Source: Geobacillus proteiniphilus
GTDB lineage: Bacteria; Bacillota; Bacilli; Bacillales; Anoxybacillaceae
Assembly: GCF_001908025.1 (NCBI RefSeq)
Contig: NZ_MQMG01000006.1
Location: forward strand, 1 to 64,000
Direction: 5' to 3'
DNA length: 64,000 bases
The translations under genes were made by a program, and so were the position numbers. The stretch's first letter is position 1; every line of letters starts with the position of its first letter. Of the stretch, positions 54,964 to 63,752 are shown piece after piece. A model generated the notes under the pieces. It worked only from the letters and a program-made list of their open reading frames with translations, did no database searches and was not told where the DNA came from.

Positions 54964-55068
54964 TCAATGATAGCCGTTTTGGCCGTTGGCGCTGCCACTC
55001 GTCTTATGCTTTGGTCTGTTTTTTCCTTTTTGCTTCGTGCCCCCGTCTTTTTTCGTATGTTTCGTCAC
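54964..55068 (-). CDS. Possible small basic protein
   Basis: 34 codons from GTG 55068, six to seven bases after AGGGGGG. Sequence TKHTKKDGGTKQKGKNRPKH then KTSGSANGQNGYH. Lys/Gly-rich, no hydrophobic residues, like the minor SASPs (for example SspM) in size and composition but not in clear sequence. It reads in the same direction as the BrkB-type gene, 69 bases after it. The good ribosome site argues for translation; the identification is open. Confidence 0.42.
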   Translation of the reverse strand: MTKHTKKDGGTKQKGKNRPKHKTSGSANGQNGYH

Positions 55069-55136
55069 CTTGATCCCCCCTATGCCAAGATCCCCTGCAT
55101 TGTTACGATATCCCGTCTCGGCACCGTTTATGCATG

Positions 55137-55970
55137 CTAACGCTGCCATCTTTTCCCTTCGCGCTCACAGTCAAACATGGCGTTGAGTTCCCCCCCTAAG
55201 ACAAGAATCATGCCGGACAAATAAAACCAAACCATCAACACGATCATCCCGCCAAGGCTGCCATACATCGCCGTGTAGTTGGCAAAGTTGTTGACATAAT
55301 ACGCGAACGCCAGCGACGTCGCAATCCAGCCGGCAGTGGCAAACAGCGCGCCGCGCACGACGTTGACGCAGCGAAGCTGTTTGTTCGGCGCGAAATAATA
55401 AAGGGCAGTAAAGACGGCAAACAGTAACAGCGAACTCGTCACCCAGCGGAACGCATTCCAAACATCCAAAAACTGTTGCGACAACCCGAGAGCAGAGAAC
55501 AAAAACAGTCCGATCATCCGCCCGAAGACCGGAAGCACGAGGGCGACAACAATAACGACGATCATGCCGAGCGTCAACACGACCGACAAGCTGCGGGCCA
55601 CCCAAAATGGGCGGTCTTCCTCCACATCATAGGCACGGTTGAACGCCCGCATAATGGCGCTCATGCCGTTGGAGGCCGACCAGATGGCGCCGATGATGCT
55701 TAACGACAGCAACTCCCCGTTTTGCTCGTCCATGAGGCGGCGAACGTTCGCCTCAATCAGGTGAAGCGCCTCTTTCGGCGCATATTGTCGCACAACTTCG
55801 AGAACATCTTCGTGCGGAATCGGCAAATACGCTAATAGCGTCATTAAAAACAGCAAAAACGGAAAGAGCGACAGAAGAAAGTAATACGCCAATTCCGCCG
55901 ACAAGCGCGGGATTTCATCTTCCGTAAAACGGCGGGCCAACTCACGGATGAACGCCAAATTTACGACCAT
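55137..55970 (-). CDS. yfkH: YihY/BrkB family membrane protein (YfkH)
   Basis: 277 residues with six membrane segments. Family signature ELAYYFLLSLFPFLLFL at about 24-40 and IIGAIWSASNGMSAIMRAFN near 95, with WFYLSGMILVLGGELNA near the end. Once labelled ribonuclease BN by mistake; its true function is not known. Gene order beside yfkJ and yfkK follows B. subtilis. Confidence 0.9.
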   Translation of the reverse strand: MVVNLAFIRELARRFTEDEIPRLSAELAYYFLLSLFPFLLFLMTLLAYLPIPHEDVLEVVRQYAPKEALHLIEANVRRLMDEQNGELLSLSIIGAIWSASNGMSAIMRAFNRAYDVEEDRPFWVARSLSVVLTLGMIVVIVVALVLPVFGRMIGLFLFSALGLSQQFLDVWNAFRWVTSSLLLFAVFTALYYFAPNKQLRCVNVVRGALFATAGWIATSLAFAYYVNNFANYTAMYGSLGGMIVLMVWFYLSGMILVLGGELNAMFDCEREGKRWQR

Positions 55971-56021
55971 CGGCCGCCCTCCTTCCCCGTTTTTCCCAAG
56001 ACAGGTGCACCGCCCTCAAAG

Positions 56022-56510
56022 TCATTTTGTTTCCTCCGCACCAAGCCGATGGTCGCGGATGATCCTCTCAAGCAAATACTCGCACCCCGAGCGGACGAGG
56101 CGATACACTTCGGCAAAATTCCCGGTATAATACGGATCAGGCACATCGTCTTTTTCCCGGTCGGGAACAAAGTCAAGCAACCGGGCGAGCACCGCTTTCG
56201 AACGGGAGCCAGCCAATCGGCGCAAATCGTTCAAGTTGGCTGCGTCCATGGCGATGATGTAATCAAATTCTTCCAAGTCACGGTGGTTCACTTGCCGGGC
56301 GCGGATGCCGGAGTAGTCGATCTTGTTTTCAGTCAAAACCCTTCTTGTCCCCACATGCGGCGGCTCACCGACATGCCAGCTGCCTGTTCCCGCCGAATCA
56401 ACGACAATCAGCCCGTCAAGCCCCCGCTCTTTCACCAAATGGCGGAAGACCGCTTCCGCCATCGGCGATCGGCAAATGTTTCCAAGACAAACAAACAGCA
56501 CTTTAATCAT
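56022..56510 (-). CDS. yfkJ: Low-molecular-weight protein-tyrosine phosphatase (YfkJ)
   Basis: 162 residues from ATG 56510 after AGGGGTGG; 23 more open codons upstream lack support. Active-site loop CLGNICRSPMAEAV right at the N-terminus (C-x5-R-S) and the general acid in VPDPYYTGN near 128. Removes phosphate from tyrosine in proteins; B. subtilis YfkJ takes part in ethanol-stress resistance. Confidence 0.94.
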   Translation of the reverse strand: MIKVLFVCLGNICRSPMAEAVFRHLVKERGLDGLIVVDSAGTGSWHVGEPPHVGTRRVLTENKIDYSGIRARQVNHRDLEEFDYIIAMDAANLNDLRRLAGSRSKAVLARLLDFVPDREKDDVPDPYYTGNFAEVYRLVRSGCEYLLERIIRDHRLGAEETK

Positions 56511-56862
56511 CCAAACAGCCACCCCTCTCGCTATGTCCACGGTGCTTTCCACCGTTAGTTTTCCTTCTTTCCTTTTCATCTAGCCCCTTTTTGGCCCTAG
56601 AAGGAAGGTCGGTGATGTAACGAAAAAACACTCCAGGGGGGAGCTTTCGCGAATGGATCAACAACTCTTCCGCGCGTTCACGACAACCATTTTGAAGAAA
56701 ACGCGGTGTTTCACCAACCTTCTACACTGGCACTATGCATGTGCACCTACATTTTACCACATCATCCGTTTTTCATCAGAAAAGCAAGCCATGCAATCTC
56801 TCCCCATTCTTCCTGCACCTATGGTACAATACATAGTAACTTGCCATGAAAGGAGCAAACCA
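56511..56862. other. 352-base stretch between yfkJ and yfkK
   Basis: An in-frame extension of yfkK back to 56653 has a good ribosome site (AGGGGGG) but would add 70 residues foreign to the family. TGGTACAAT (56822-56830) is an extended -10 just before yfkK. No other gene is supported. Confidence 0.45.
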
Positions 56863-57087
56863 ATGGATTTATCAAAACGGTCGGCGGAAAACGTCGCCTA
56901 CATGATCGAACAGCTGAAGCAAAAGTTGAAAGTGCTGAACTTGGATGCCATCAAGCCGTCCCATTTTTCCGAGGAATGGTACGATGAATTGAGAGACATT
57001 TACGAGATGGTGATGAAACGCGAGACGTTCAGCCCAAGCGAAATGCAGGCGATTGTCGAAGAGCTCGGAAGCCTGCGCAAAAAATAA
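56863..57087 (+). CDS. yfkK: UPF0435 protein YfkK (DUF1128)
   Basis: 74 residues from ATG 56863, eight bases after AAAGGAG. Wholly helical: [38 protein letters not shown], and [19 protein letters not shown]. subtilis YfkK has 71 residues. Function unknown. Confidence 0.92.
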   Translation: MDLSKRSAENVAYMIEQLKQKLKVLNLDAIKPSHFSEEWYDELRDIYEMVMKRETFSPSEMQAIVEELGSLRKK

Positions 57088-57158
57088 CGTTCCCATCTGC
57101 TGCTAGGCAGGCAATGCAGCTGTTTCGCATAAAAACAATTCCTATCGAAAAACTATGA

Positions 57159-57186
57159 TTGACATTATCGTCAATTGTGCTAAAAT
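57159..57186 (+). promoter_or_regulatory. Promoter of the cysH operon
   Basis: TTGACA (57159-57164), 16-base spacer, TAAAAT (57181-57186). The -35 lies in an inverted repeat ATTGAC-ATTATC-GTCAAT (57158-57175), which may be a protein site. Confidence 0.72.
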
Positions 57187-57212
57187 TTTAATCAATTAAA
57201 TGACATGCGTTG

Positions 57213-57318
57213 CATACGTTGCTCGGGAGTGAGGGAGGAATTGGCTCAATGAACTCCGACAACCTGCCACCTATAGCAAAGTGCCAATTCCAGCTAAAGA
57301 AGATCTTTAGTAAAATAA
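57213..57318 (+). ncRNA. S-box (SAM-I) riboswitch of the cysH operon
   Basis: The core reads GTGAGGGAGG, TTGGC, then ATGAACTCCGACAACCTGCC, then CAAAGTGCCAATTCCAGC, followed by a small P4-type hairpin CTAAAGA-AGA-TCTTTAG. These are the conserved S-box pieces in order: P2 with kink-turn, UGAA, GCAACC-like joint, AAGGUGC-UAAUUCC-like strand. B. subtilis cysH also has an S-box. Odd points: the joint is GACAACC instead of GCAACC, and I could not find the complementary strand for P1 or a U-tract terminator before cysH. Confidence 0.82.
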
Positions 57319-57446
57319 GGGGCGCCCTTTCTCCCGCTCTTTCTGGTTAATGCAAGGAAGGATTTTTGCCGCCGAATTGCCGTTTGGCCGCTATATATCC
57401 GACTAATTATGTGGATTTTCTTTGATTTTATGAGGAGGAGAAACCG

Positions 57447-58154
57447 ATGCTCACGTATGATCAGTGGGAAACGGCGGAAAAACCGTCTTTTCCGTTCGAT
57501 AATGAAACAAAAGGGGCTCTTGACGTCCTCGCTTGGGCGTATCGCGAATACGGCGATGAGATCGTATACGCGTGCAGCTTCGGTGTTGAGGGGATCGTGC
57601 TTATTGATCTCATCTCCCAAGTCAAGCCGGATGCGGAAATCGTATTTTTGGACACTGGTCTGCATTTCCGGGAGACGTATGATACGATCGCAAAAGTGAA
57701 AGAGAAATATCCGGCGCTTCGCATCGTGATGAAACAGCCGCGCCTAACGTTAGAAGAACAAAAGGCGCAATTTGGCGACGAGCTTTGGAAACGCGACCCG
57801 AACAAATGCTGTGAGCTGCGCAAAGTCATTCCGCTGCGCGAGGTGCTGACCGGGGTGACGGCGTGGATTTCCGGCTTGCGCCGCGAACAATCGCCGACGC
57901 GGCGGCATGTCGAGTACATCAACAAAGACGACAAATTCCGTTCTATTAAAGTTTGTCCGCTCATTCACTGGACGTGGAAGGATGTATGGAATTACGTGTA
58001 TCAACACAACCTTCCGTACAATGTACTTCATGACCACGGCTACCCGAGCATCGGCTGCGCCCCGTGCACGACGCCGGCTACAGATCCGAACGACTTGCGC
58101 TCCGGGCGCTGGGCCGGCCAAGGGAAGACGGAATGCGGTCTTCATCTCGCTTAA
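57447..58154 (+). CDS. cysH: Phosphoadenylyl/adenylyl sulfate reductase
   Basis: 235 residues from ATG 57447 after GAGGAGG. PAPS reductase fold with [13 protein letters not shown] near 45. The cysteines of the 4Fe-4S-type enzyme are in [14 protein letters not shown] and [14 protein letters not shown], and the redox Cys in KTECGLHLA at the end. It reduces PAPS (and, in B. subtilis, APS) to sulfite using thioredoxin. First gene of the sulfate operon, with an S-box leader. Confidence 0.95.
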   Translation: MLTYDQWETAEKPSFPFDNETKGALDVLAWAYREYGDEIVYACSFGVEGIVLIDLISQVKPDAEIVFLDTGLHFRETYDTIAKVKEKYPALRIVMKQPRLTLEEQKAQFGDELWKRDPNKCCELRKVIPLREVLTGVTAWISGLRREQSPTRRHVEYINKDDKFRSIKVCPLIHWTWKDVWNYVYQHNLPYNVLHDHGYPSIGCAPCTTPATDPNDLRSGRWAGQGKTECGLHLA

Positions 58155-58169
58155 GGAGAGAAAAACGAT

Positions 58170-58425
58170 ATGCTCCTTGCCATTGCTTTGATCGCATCCT
58201 TTTTCTTCGCCATGAACATCGAGGCGAGCGGCGCGGCGGCCTCGATGGGCGTCGCTGATGAATCGGACGCCATTCCGATTCGTCAAGCTGCTGTTTGACA
58301 GCGACGTCTATACGGTCATCGCCATCTTGAGCGTCTGCTTGGCGACGCTTGGCGTCATCAGCTTAAAAAAACGGTCGCCGAAGAAGAACGTTCGCTTCAC
58401 GAACATGGCGGCGGCATTTAATTAA
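58170..58425 (+). pseudogene. cysP: Sulfate permease CysP, middle deleted
   Basis: ATG 58170 has AAGGAGAG upstream. The frame reads LLAIALIASFFFAMNIEASG and AAASMGVA, the exact start of CysP/PiT-type permeases, then hits a stop at 58297. In another frame from about 58276 a true C-terminus follows: FVKLLFDSDVYTVIAILSVC and KKRSPKKNVRFTNMAAAFN, ending at 58425. A normal CysP has about 350 residues; some 270 are gone. The gene lies in its usual place between cysH and sat. Confidence 0.85.
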
Positions 58426-58452
58426 CATCTATCAATCTAGGAGGTTATGAAC

Positions 58453-59613
58453 ATGAGCTTAAGCACCCCGCATGGCGGTACATTAATCAATCGTTGGAAT
58501 CCGGACTATCCACTTGATGAGGCGACCAAAACGATCGAGCTCTCCAAAGCCGAACTGAGCGACTTGGAGCTAATCGGAACGGGCGCCTACAGCCCCCTCA
58601 CTGGTTTTTTAACGAAAACGGATTACGACGCGGTTGTTGAAACAATGCGTCTTTCTGACGGCACCGTCTGGAGCATTCCGATCACGCTCGCGGTAACAGA
58701 AGAAAAAGCGAAAGAGCTCGCCGTCGGCGATAAGGCGAAACTCGTTTATCATGGCGACGTCTACGGCGTCATTGAGATTGCTGACATTTACCGCCCAGAC
58801 AAAACGAAAGAAGCGAAGCTCGTTTATAAAACGGATGAACTTGCTCACCCAGGTGTGCGCAAACTGTTTGAAAAGCCGGATGTGTATGTCGGCGGGGAGA
58901 TTACGCTTGTCAAACGGACCGACAAAGGCCAATTCGCCGCGTTTTATTTTGATCCAGCGGAAACGCGGAAAAAGTTTGCTGAGTTTGGCTGGAACACCGT
59001 TGTCGGCTTCCAAACGCGCAATCCGGTTCACCGCGCCCATGAATACATTCAAAAATGCGCGCTCGAGATCGTTGATGGCCTGTTTTTAAACCCACTCGTC
59101 GGCGAAACGAAAGCGGACGATATTCCGGCTGACATCCGGATGGAAAGCTATCAAGTGCTGCTGGAAAACTATTACCCGAAAGACCGCGTTTTCCTCGGCG
59201 TCTTCCAAGCAGCGATGCGCTATGCCGGTCCGCGTGAAGCCATTTTCCACGCGATGGTGCGCAAAAATTTCGGCTGCACGCACTTCATCGTCGGCCGCGA
59301 CCACGCTGGTGTCGGCAATTATTACGGTACGTATGATGCGCAAAAAATCTTCTTGAACTTTACGGCTGAAGAGCTTGGCATTACGCCGCTCTTTTTCGAA
59401 CATAGCTTTTACTGCACGAAATGCGAAGGGATGGCATCGACAAAAACGTGTCCGCATGACGCGAAATACCATGTCGTCCTTTCCGGCACGAAAGTTCGTG
59501 AAATGCTGCGCAACGGCCAAGTGCCGCCGAGCACGTTCAGCCGTCCGGAAGTGGCCGCCGTCTTGATCAAAGGGCTGCAAGAACGCGAAACGGTCGCCCC
59601 GTCAGCGCGCTAA
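58453..59613 (+). CDS. sat: Sulfate adenylyltransferase
   Basis: 386 residues from ATG 58453, eight bases after AGGAGG (another ATG at 58447 is too close). Motifs: [17 protein letters not shown] near 193 with the catalytic His pair, [17 protein letters not shown] near 285, and a zinc-like [16 protein letters not shown] near 320. It makes APS from sulfate and ATP. Second functional gene of the operon. Confidence 0.96.
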   Translation: MSLSTPHGGTLINRWNPDYPLDEATKTIELSKAELSDLELIGTGAYSPLTGFLTKTDYDAVVETMRLSDGTVWSIPITLAVTEEKAKELAVGDKAKLVYHGDVYGVIEIADIYRPDKTKEAKLVYKTDELAHPGVRKLFEKPDVYVGGEITLVKRTDKGQFAAFYFDPAETRKKFAEFGWNTVVGFQTRNPVHRAHEYIQKCALEIVDGLFLNPLVGETKADDIPADIRMESYQVLLENYYPKDRVFLGVFQAAMRYAGPREAIFHAMVRKNFGCTHFIVGRDHAGVGNYYGTYDAQKIFLNFTAEELGITPLFFEHSFYCTKCEGMASTKTCPHDAKYHVVLSGTKVREMLRNGQVPPSTFSRPEVAAVLIKGLQERETVAPSAR

Positions 59614-59625
59614 AGGAGGATCGCG

Positions 59626-60237
59626 ATGAGCACGAACATCGTTTGGCATCACACATCGGTCACAAAAGAAGACCGGCGCAAGCGCAACGGCCATCATAGC
59701 GCCATCCTTTGGTTCACCGGGCTGTCCGGCTCCGGCAAATCGACGGTGGCCAACGCCGTCTCCAGACGACTGTTTGAGCTCGGCATTCAGAATTACGTCT
59801 TAGACGGCGACAACATCCGGCACGGGCTCAATAAAGATCTCGGCTTTTCCGCCGCCGACCGGACGGAAAACATCCGCCGCATCGGCGAAGTGGCGAAGCT
59901 GTTTGTCGACAGCGGCCAGTTTGTGCTGACGGCGTTCATCTCGCCGTTTGCCGAAGACCGGGCGCTCGTCCGCCGCTTAGTCGAAGAAGACGAGTTCATC
60001 GAAATTTACGTCAACTGCCCGCTTGAAGAATGCGAAAAACGCGACCCGAAAGGGCTGTATCAAAAAGCCCGCCGCGGGGAAATCCGTGAATTTACGGGCA
60101 TCGACTCGCCGTACGAAGCGCCGGAAGCACCGGAGCTGACGATCGAAACACACCGTTATTCGGTTGACGAATGTGCCGAGCAAGTGCTCGCCTACCTGCG
60201 CAAGCGAGGAATGATCCCGGCCGCGAAAACAGACTAA
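59626..60237 (+). CDS. cysC: Adenylylsulfate kinase
   Basis: 203 residues, ATG 59626 after AAGGAGG, 12 bases after sat. Walker [14 protein letters not shown] near 33, [18 protein letters not shown] near 60, and [13 protein letters not shown] near 108. It phosphorylates APS to PAPS for CysH. Length and motifs are complete. Confidence 0.96.
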   Translation: MSTNIVWHHTSVTKEDRRKRNGHHSAILWFTGLSGSGKSTVANAVSRRLFELGIQNYVLDGDNIRHGLNKDLGFSAADRTENIRRIGEVAKLFVDSGQFVLTAFISPFAEDRALVRRLVEEDEFIEIYVNCPLEECEKRDPKGLYQKARRGEIREFTGIDSPYEAPEAPELTIETHRYSVDECAEQVLAYLRKRGMIPAAKTD

Positions 60238-60385
60238 TTCCCTCATCCCCTGCCAAAAAAGAACGGGAGGTCATTTGACAAGGTCGTTTTCATCCCAAGG
60301 CAGACCATTTACAATAAAAGCAGCCGAGCATCCATGCCGCTTTCCGGCGGCTGGCTGAATCATGCACGAAGGGGCTGAAACAACG

Positions 60386-61162
60386 ATGGGCAAAGTGTAT
60401 CTTGTCGGCGCCGGCCCCGGCGACCCGGAACTCATTACCGTCAAAGGATTAAAATGCATCCAGCAGGCGGATGTCATTTTGTACGACCGTCTCATCAATG
60501 AAGAGTTGCTTTCATATGCCAAGCCGGACGCCGAACTCATCTTTTGCGGCAAGCTGCCCGGCTTCCATGCCATGCAGCAGGAAACGATCAACCATGCGCT
60601 CGTCTGGCATGCCAAAAAAGGAAAAACGGTCGTCCGCTTAAAGGGCGGCGATCCGTTCGTGTTCGGGCGCGGCGGCGAAGAGGCCGAGGCGCTGGCCAAA
60701 CATGGGATCGAATTTGAGATCGTTCCCGGCATCACCTCCGCCATCGCGGCGGCGGCTTATGCCGGCATCCCTGTCACCCATCGCGCGTTCAGCTCAAGCG
60801 TCGCCTTTGTCACCGGGCATCGGCGCGACGGAAGTCGTGACGAGATCAAATGGGAAAGCCTCGCCAAAGGCATCGATACGATCTCCATTTACATGGGGGT
60901 TCATCACTTGCCATACATTTGCGGCCAGCTGATGAAATATGGAAAAGCGCCGGAGACGCCGGCGGCGGTCATCGAATGGGGAACGACAACTGCTCAGCGC
61001 ACCGTCACCGGCACGCTCGCGACGATCGCGGCCGTCGTCGCCAAAGAAAACATCCAAAATCCGAGCATGATCATTATCGGAGACGTCGTCCGGCTGCGGG
61101 CCAACATTCAATGGTTTGAGCAGTTGCTCGCGTCATCCGCAGCCGCTGGCGCAACATCGTGA
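60386..61162 (+). CDS. sumT: Uroporphyrinogen-III C-methyltransferase
   Basis: 258 residues from ATG 60386; 257 in B. subtilis YlnD. Signature VGAGPGDPELITVKGLKCI at residues 5-23, RLKGGDPFVFGRGGEEAEAL near 83, and PGITSAIAAAAYAGIPVTHR near 118. It adds two methyl groups to make precorrin-2, the start of siroheme for sulfite reductase. A likely own promoter (TTTTCA, 17, TACAAT at 60315-60320) lies in the 150-base gap after cysC. Confidence 0.93.
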   Translation: MGKVYLVGAGPGDPELITVKGLKCIQQADVILYDRLINEELLSYAKPDAELIFCGKLPGFHAMQQETINHALVWHAKKGKTVVRLKGGDPFVFGRGGEEAEALAKHGIEFEIVPGITSAIAAAAYAGIPVTHRAFSSSVAFVTGHRRDGSRDEIKWESLAKGIDTISIYMGVHHLPYICGQLMKYGKAPETPAAVIEWGTTTAQRTVTGTLATIAAVVAKENIQNPSMIIIGDVVRLRANIQWFEQLLASSAAAGATS

Positions 61163-61172
61163 GGCGATGGCG

Positions 61173-61919
61173 ATGGAAGCTGTTTTGTACGTCAGCCACG
61201 GCAGCCGCATTGCCGCTGCGCGCCATGAAGCGGCGCGTTTCGTCGAACAGTGCCGGAGGACCATCGATATTCCGATTCAAGAGCTATGCTTTGTCGAGCT
61301 CGCGGAACCGGACATTGTCACCGGCGTTGACCGTTGTGTCGCCCAAGGGGCGACACGCGTCATCGTCGTTCCGCTTCTCCTTCTTTCCGCAGGGCATGCC
61401 AAACACGATATTCCAGCGGCATTGGACATCGCGAGACGGCGCCATCCGTCCGTTGATATCCTCTGCGGCGCTCCGTTCGGCGTCCATGAAACAATGATCG
61501 ACATCATTATCGACCGCATCAGCGAACAGTCCGCACCGCTTGACGGCGAATCGATGATCCTTCTTGTCGGCCGCGGCAGCAGCGATCCCGACACGAAACG
61601 CGACATGTCCGCCATCGCCGCACTTTTAAAAGAAAAAACAAACGTGCCGCACGTGGACGTTTGTTTTCTCGCTGCCATCCGCCCGACGCTTGATGAAGGG
61701 CTCGAACGAGCCCATGCATCGGCGTATCGGCGTGTGTTTGTCGTCCCGTACTTATTGTTTACCGGCGTCTTAATGAAAACGATCGAACGGAAGTTGCAAG
61801 GGTTCTCTGTTTCCGACAAGCAGTGGCGTTTATGCTCTTACCTAGGCTATCACCCGCGGCTTGTGCTGCACATTCAACAACAAGTATCATCGCTATCATC
61901 CGTAAAAAAAGGAGCTTGA
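61173..61919 (+). CDS. sirB: Sirohydrochlorin ferrochelatase
   Basis: 248 residues from ATG 61173, eight bases after GAGG (another ATG is two codons before). CbiX fold in two halves: LYVSHGSRIAAARHEA with the metal His at the start, LLLLSAGHAKHDIPAAL near 90, and a second half LLVGRGSSDPDTKRDMS. It inserts iron into sirohydrochlorin to give siroheme. In B. subtilis the third gene ylnF (dehydrogenase) follows; here a terminator follows instead. Confidence 0.9.
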   Translation: MEAVLYVSHGSRIAAARHEAARFVEQCRRTIDIPIQELCFVELAEPDIVTGVDRCVAQGATRVIVVPLLLLSAGHAKHDIPAALDIARRRHPSVDILCGAPFGVHETMIDIIIDRISEQSAPLDGESMILLVGRGSSDPDTKRDMSAIAALLKEKTNVPHVDVCFLAAIRPTLDEGLERAHASAYRRVFVVPYLLFTGVLMKTIERKLQGFSVSDKQWRLCSYLGYHPRLVLHIQQQVSSLSSVKKGA

Positions 61920-61938
61920 ACCATCAAGCTCCTTTTTT
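61904..61938 (+). terminator. Terminator of the sulfate-siroheme operon
   Basis: AAAAAAGGAGCTTGA and TCAAGCTCCTTTTTT, perfect stem with a three-base loop overlapping the sirB stop. Confidence 0.93.
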
Positions 61939-62007
61939 CATGTACTTTCGACCTCATCTATTATATGATAGAAGCAGAACAACCGTGATAAAGGAGGACT
62001 CATCGGC

Positions 62008-62292
62008 GTGAAAAGAGTTCATGTCATCGTGGAAGGGCGCGTGCAAGGCGTCGGGTTTCGATACTTCGTCCAACACGAAGCATTGAAGCGCCAGCTGACC
62101 GGTTGGGTGAAAAACAATGATGACGGAACAGTGGAAATGGAAGTTCAGGGGAATGAAAGCGCCCTTCAACTCTTTTTGAACACCATTGAAGCCGGAACGA
62201 TGTTTGCCAAAGTCGCCCGCATGCACATCGAGCCGCACGATGTCCGCCCCGATGAAAAACAATTTCGCATTATGTACGGGAGCGGCTTTTGA
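62008..62292 (+). CDS. acyP: Acylphosphatase
   Basis: 94 residues, GTG start 62008, eleven bases after AAAGGAGG. The signature GRVQGVGFRYFVQHEA with catalytic Arg near 21 and GWVKNNDDGTVEMEVQG with catalytic Asn near 39 are complete. Hydrolyses acyl phosphates such as carbamoyl phosphate. Corresponds to B. subtilis YflL. It stands alone after the sulfate operon terminator. Confidence 0.95.
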   Translation: MKRVHVIVEGRVQGVGFRYFVQHEALKRQLTGWVKNNDDGTVEMEVQGNESALQLFLNTIEAGTMFAKVARMHIEPHDVRPDEKQFRIMYGSGF

Positions 62293-62309
62293 CAACTAGG
62301 CTCATCCCC

Positions 62310-62498
62310 TCAAGCAGCGGCCTTCCCGGCTTTTTCAGCCATCGAGCCGACAGAAGCGCCGGCCCGCTCGCCAAAATCCGAAGGGACAGCGTCTCCCTTG
62401 CTTTTCTGACCGCCAAACCAAAAACGGTGCTGCCTTTCCCGCTCTTCTCGCCGCTCGATTACGCCGGCCGCAAATGCGGCGCTGCATAATGGAAACAT
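62310..62498 (-). CDS. Possible small ORF after the arginase-fold gene
   Basis: 62 codons overlapping the 3' end of the arginase-fold gene by 40 bases. The C-terminal part (RFWFGGQKSKGDAVPSDFGE, then RAGASVGSMAEKAGKAAA) has an ordered look, but there is no ribosome site and no recognised family. Low confidence. Confidence 0.22.
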   Translation of the reverse strand: MFPLCSAAFAAGVIERREERERQHRFWFGGQKSKGDAVPSDFGERAGASVGSMAEKAGKAAA

Positions 62499-63226
62499 GT
62501 TTCCAAAATGGCCATGTTCGCCTGTTCATTTTTTCGCCGCGCTTCGCGACAAAGCGGGTCGAACACGTCGACAGCGGATGGCGGGTACTCGCCGCATATG
62601 TCTACGCCGAGCACTTTTTTATGGAATAAGAGCAATCGGAGGCAGGCGAGCAGCCGGGATAGCGGAATCACTCCTTGATCCCAGTTCGTGACCGCGTCTT
62701 CGCGGCGAAGAGCGTCTTTATCGATGCTGATATAGATGCTTCCGGTCGGGATGGTCTCGATGAGCGCTTTTGGCCATTCATCATGATCATCAAATGGAAG
62801 AACAGTCATGTTCGGAGATAAACGGAGTTGATGCGAAGAAGCAGTTGGGCCAACGATAACGACTTTTTGCAGCCGCGGATGCTTAAGTGCATAGGAGACC
62901 CATGAGCCGCACGAAATGACATCATCTCCTTCTTCAGCATCCGTATGGCGGTCAAAAAGAACGAGCGTAAACGGTTCGTTGATCTCTTTAAGCAATAAAT
63001 ATGTGACATAATGGTAGTTTCCGCTGCCGATCAGCACCGCCCCGCGCTTCCGCCGCCGCTCAAGCCGCCGCTCAATTTCAGCAAGCGCCACTTCGCTGCA
63101 ATACAAATTCGTCTCCGGTACATCAGTGAGATCGACCCATTCGTGCGGAAACTGAAACAGCCGCTTTTGCGGCCGGTACACGCCGTCAAAATTAAGCATC
63201 GTGACACCATTGCCTTGAAACCCCAT
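62459..63226 (-). CDS. Arginase/ureohydrolase-fold protein
   Basis: 255 residues from ATG 63226 after AAAGGTG. Metal-binding motifs of the fold are partly kept: LFDRHTDAEEGDD near 91 (Asp, His, Asp) and YISIDKDALRREDAVTNWDQG near 168 (Asp-x-Asp). GSGNYHYVTYLL near 63 replaces the usual GGDH. So it is a divergent ureohydrolase; whether it acts on arginine, agmatine or formiminoglutamate cannot be told. Divergent from yojF. Confidence 0.78.
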   Translation of the reverse strand: MGFQGNGVTMLNFDGVYRPQKRLFQFPHEWVDLTDVPETNLYCSEVALAEIERRLERRRKRGAVLIGSGNYHYVTYLLLKEINEPFTLVLFDRHTDAEEGDDVISCGSWVSYALKHPRLQKVVIVGPTASSHQLRLSPNMTVLPFDDHDEWPKALIETIPTGSIYISIDKDALRREDAVTNWDQGVIPLSRLLACLRLLLFHKKVLGVDICGEYPPSAVDVFDPLCREARRKNEQANMAILETCFHYAAPHLRPA

Positions 63227-63391
63227 CGATCATCACCTTTCTTTCGTTGAATCAGCATTCAACGCTTTGTAGGTGCGGATGAGTCCAAGATGTGTCTCTA
63301 TTTTGATTATACAATAGAAGTCGAAATATTTCCGCTCACACGCCTCGGTCATGTACAATAATAGAAAAACAAACAGCAAGGAGGGAGCCGC

Positions 63392-63739
63392 TTGCAACCG
63401 ATCGACACGGCCGCCGTGCAAGAGGCGCTGAATCGTTTTGCCAATCGTGACGTGTATATTCATTTGGAAACGACGAACGGAGCATACGCCTCCCATCATA
63501 ACGAAGGCTTTTATTCCGTCGGCGCCTACATCCGCAACGCCTGCATCCGCTTCACCCGCGGCAAGATCACCGGCCCCGGGCCATACCGCGTCGGACTGAA
63601 GCTTGATCTTGGCTGGGTGTACGCAGAAGGGCTGACCCATTGGGAATGGACAGAAAAAGGACAATTACTGTTGGCAGGCCATGATGATCAAGGGAAATTG
63701 GCCGTCGCCCTCGAACTAAGCGACGAACCGTTTGTGTAA
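63392..63739 (+). CDS. yojF: YojF family protein (DUF1806)
   Basis: 115 residues, TTG start 63392, seven bases after AAGGAGGG. Compact beta-rich domain: RDVYIHLETTNGAYASHHNE, FYSVGAYIRNACIRFTRGKI and WVYAEGLTHWEWTEKGQ. It precedes bshB2 at 13 bases, as yojF-yojG in B. subtilis, so it is probably linked to bacillithiol. Its activity is unknown. Confidence 0.9.
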   Translation: MQPIDTAAVQEALNRFANRDVYIHLETTNGAYASHHNEGFYSVGAYIRNACIRFTRGKITGPGPYRVGLKLDLGWVYAEGLTHWEWTEKGQLLLAGHDDQGKLAVALELSDEPFV

Positions 63740-63752
63740 GGAGGGAGTTCCG

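Noticed and set aside
56653-56862. 70-codon in-frame extension of yfkK with a good ribosome site
   Set aside because: YfkK homologues are 70-75 residues. The extension has no conserved-looking sequence, and a promoter-like extended -10 lies within it.
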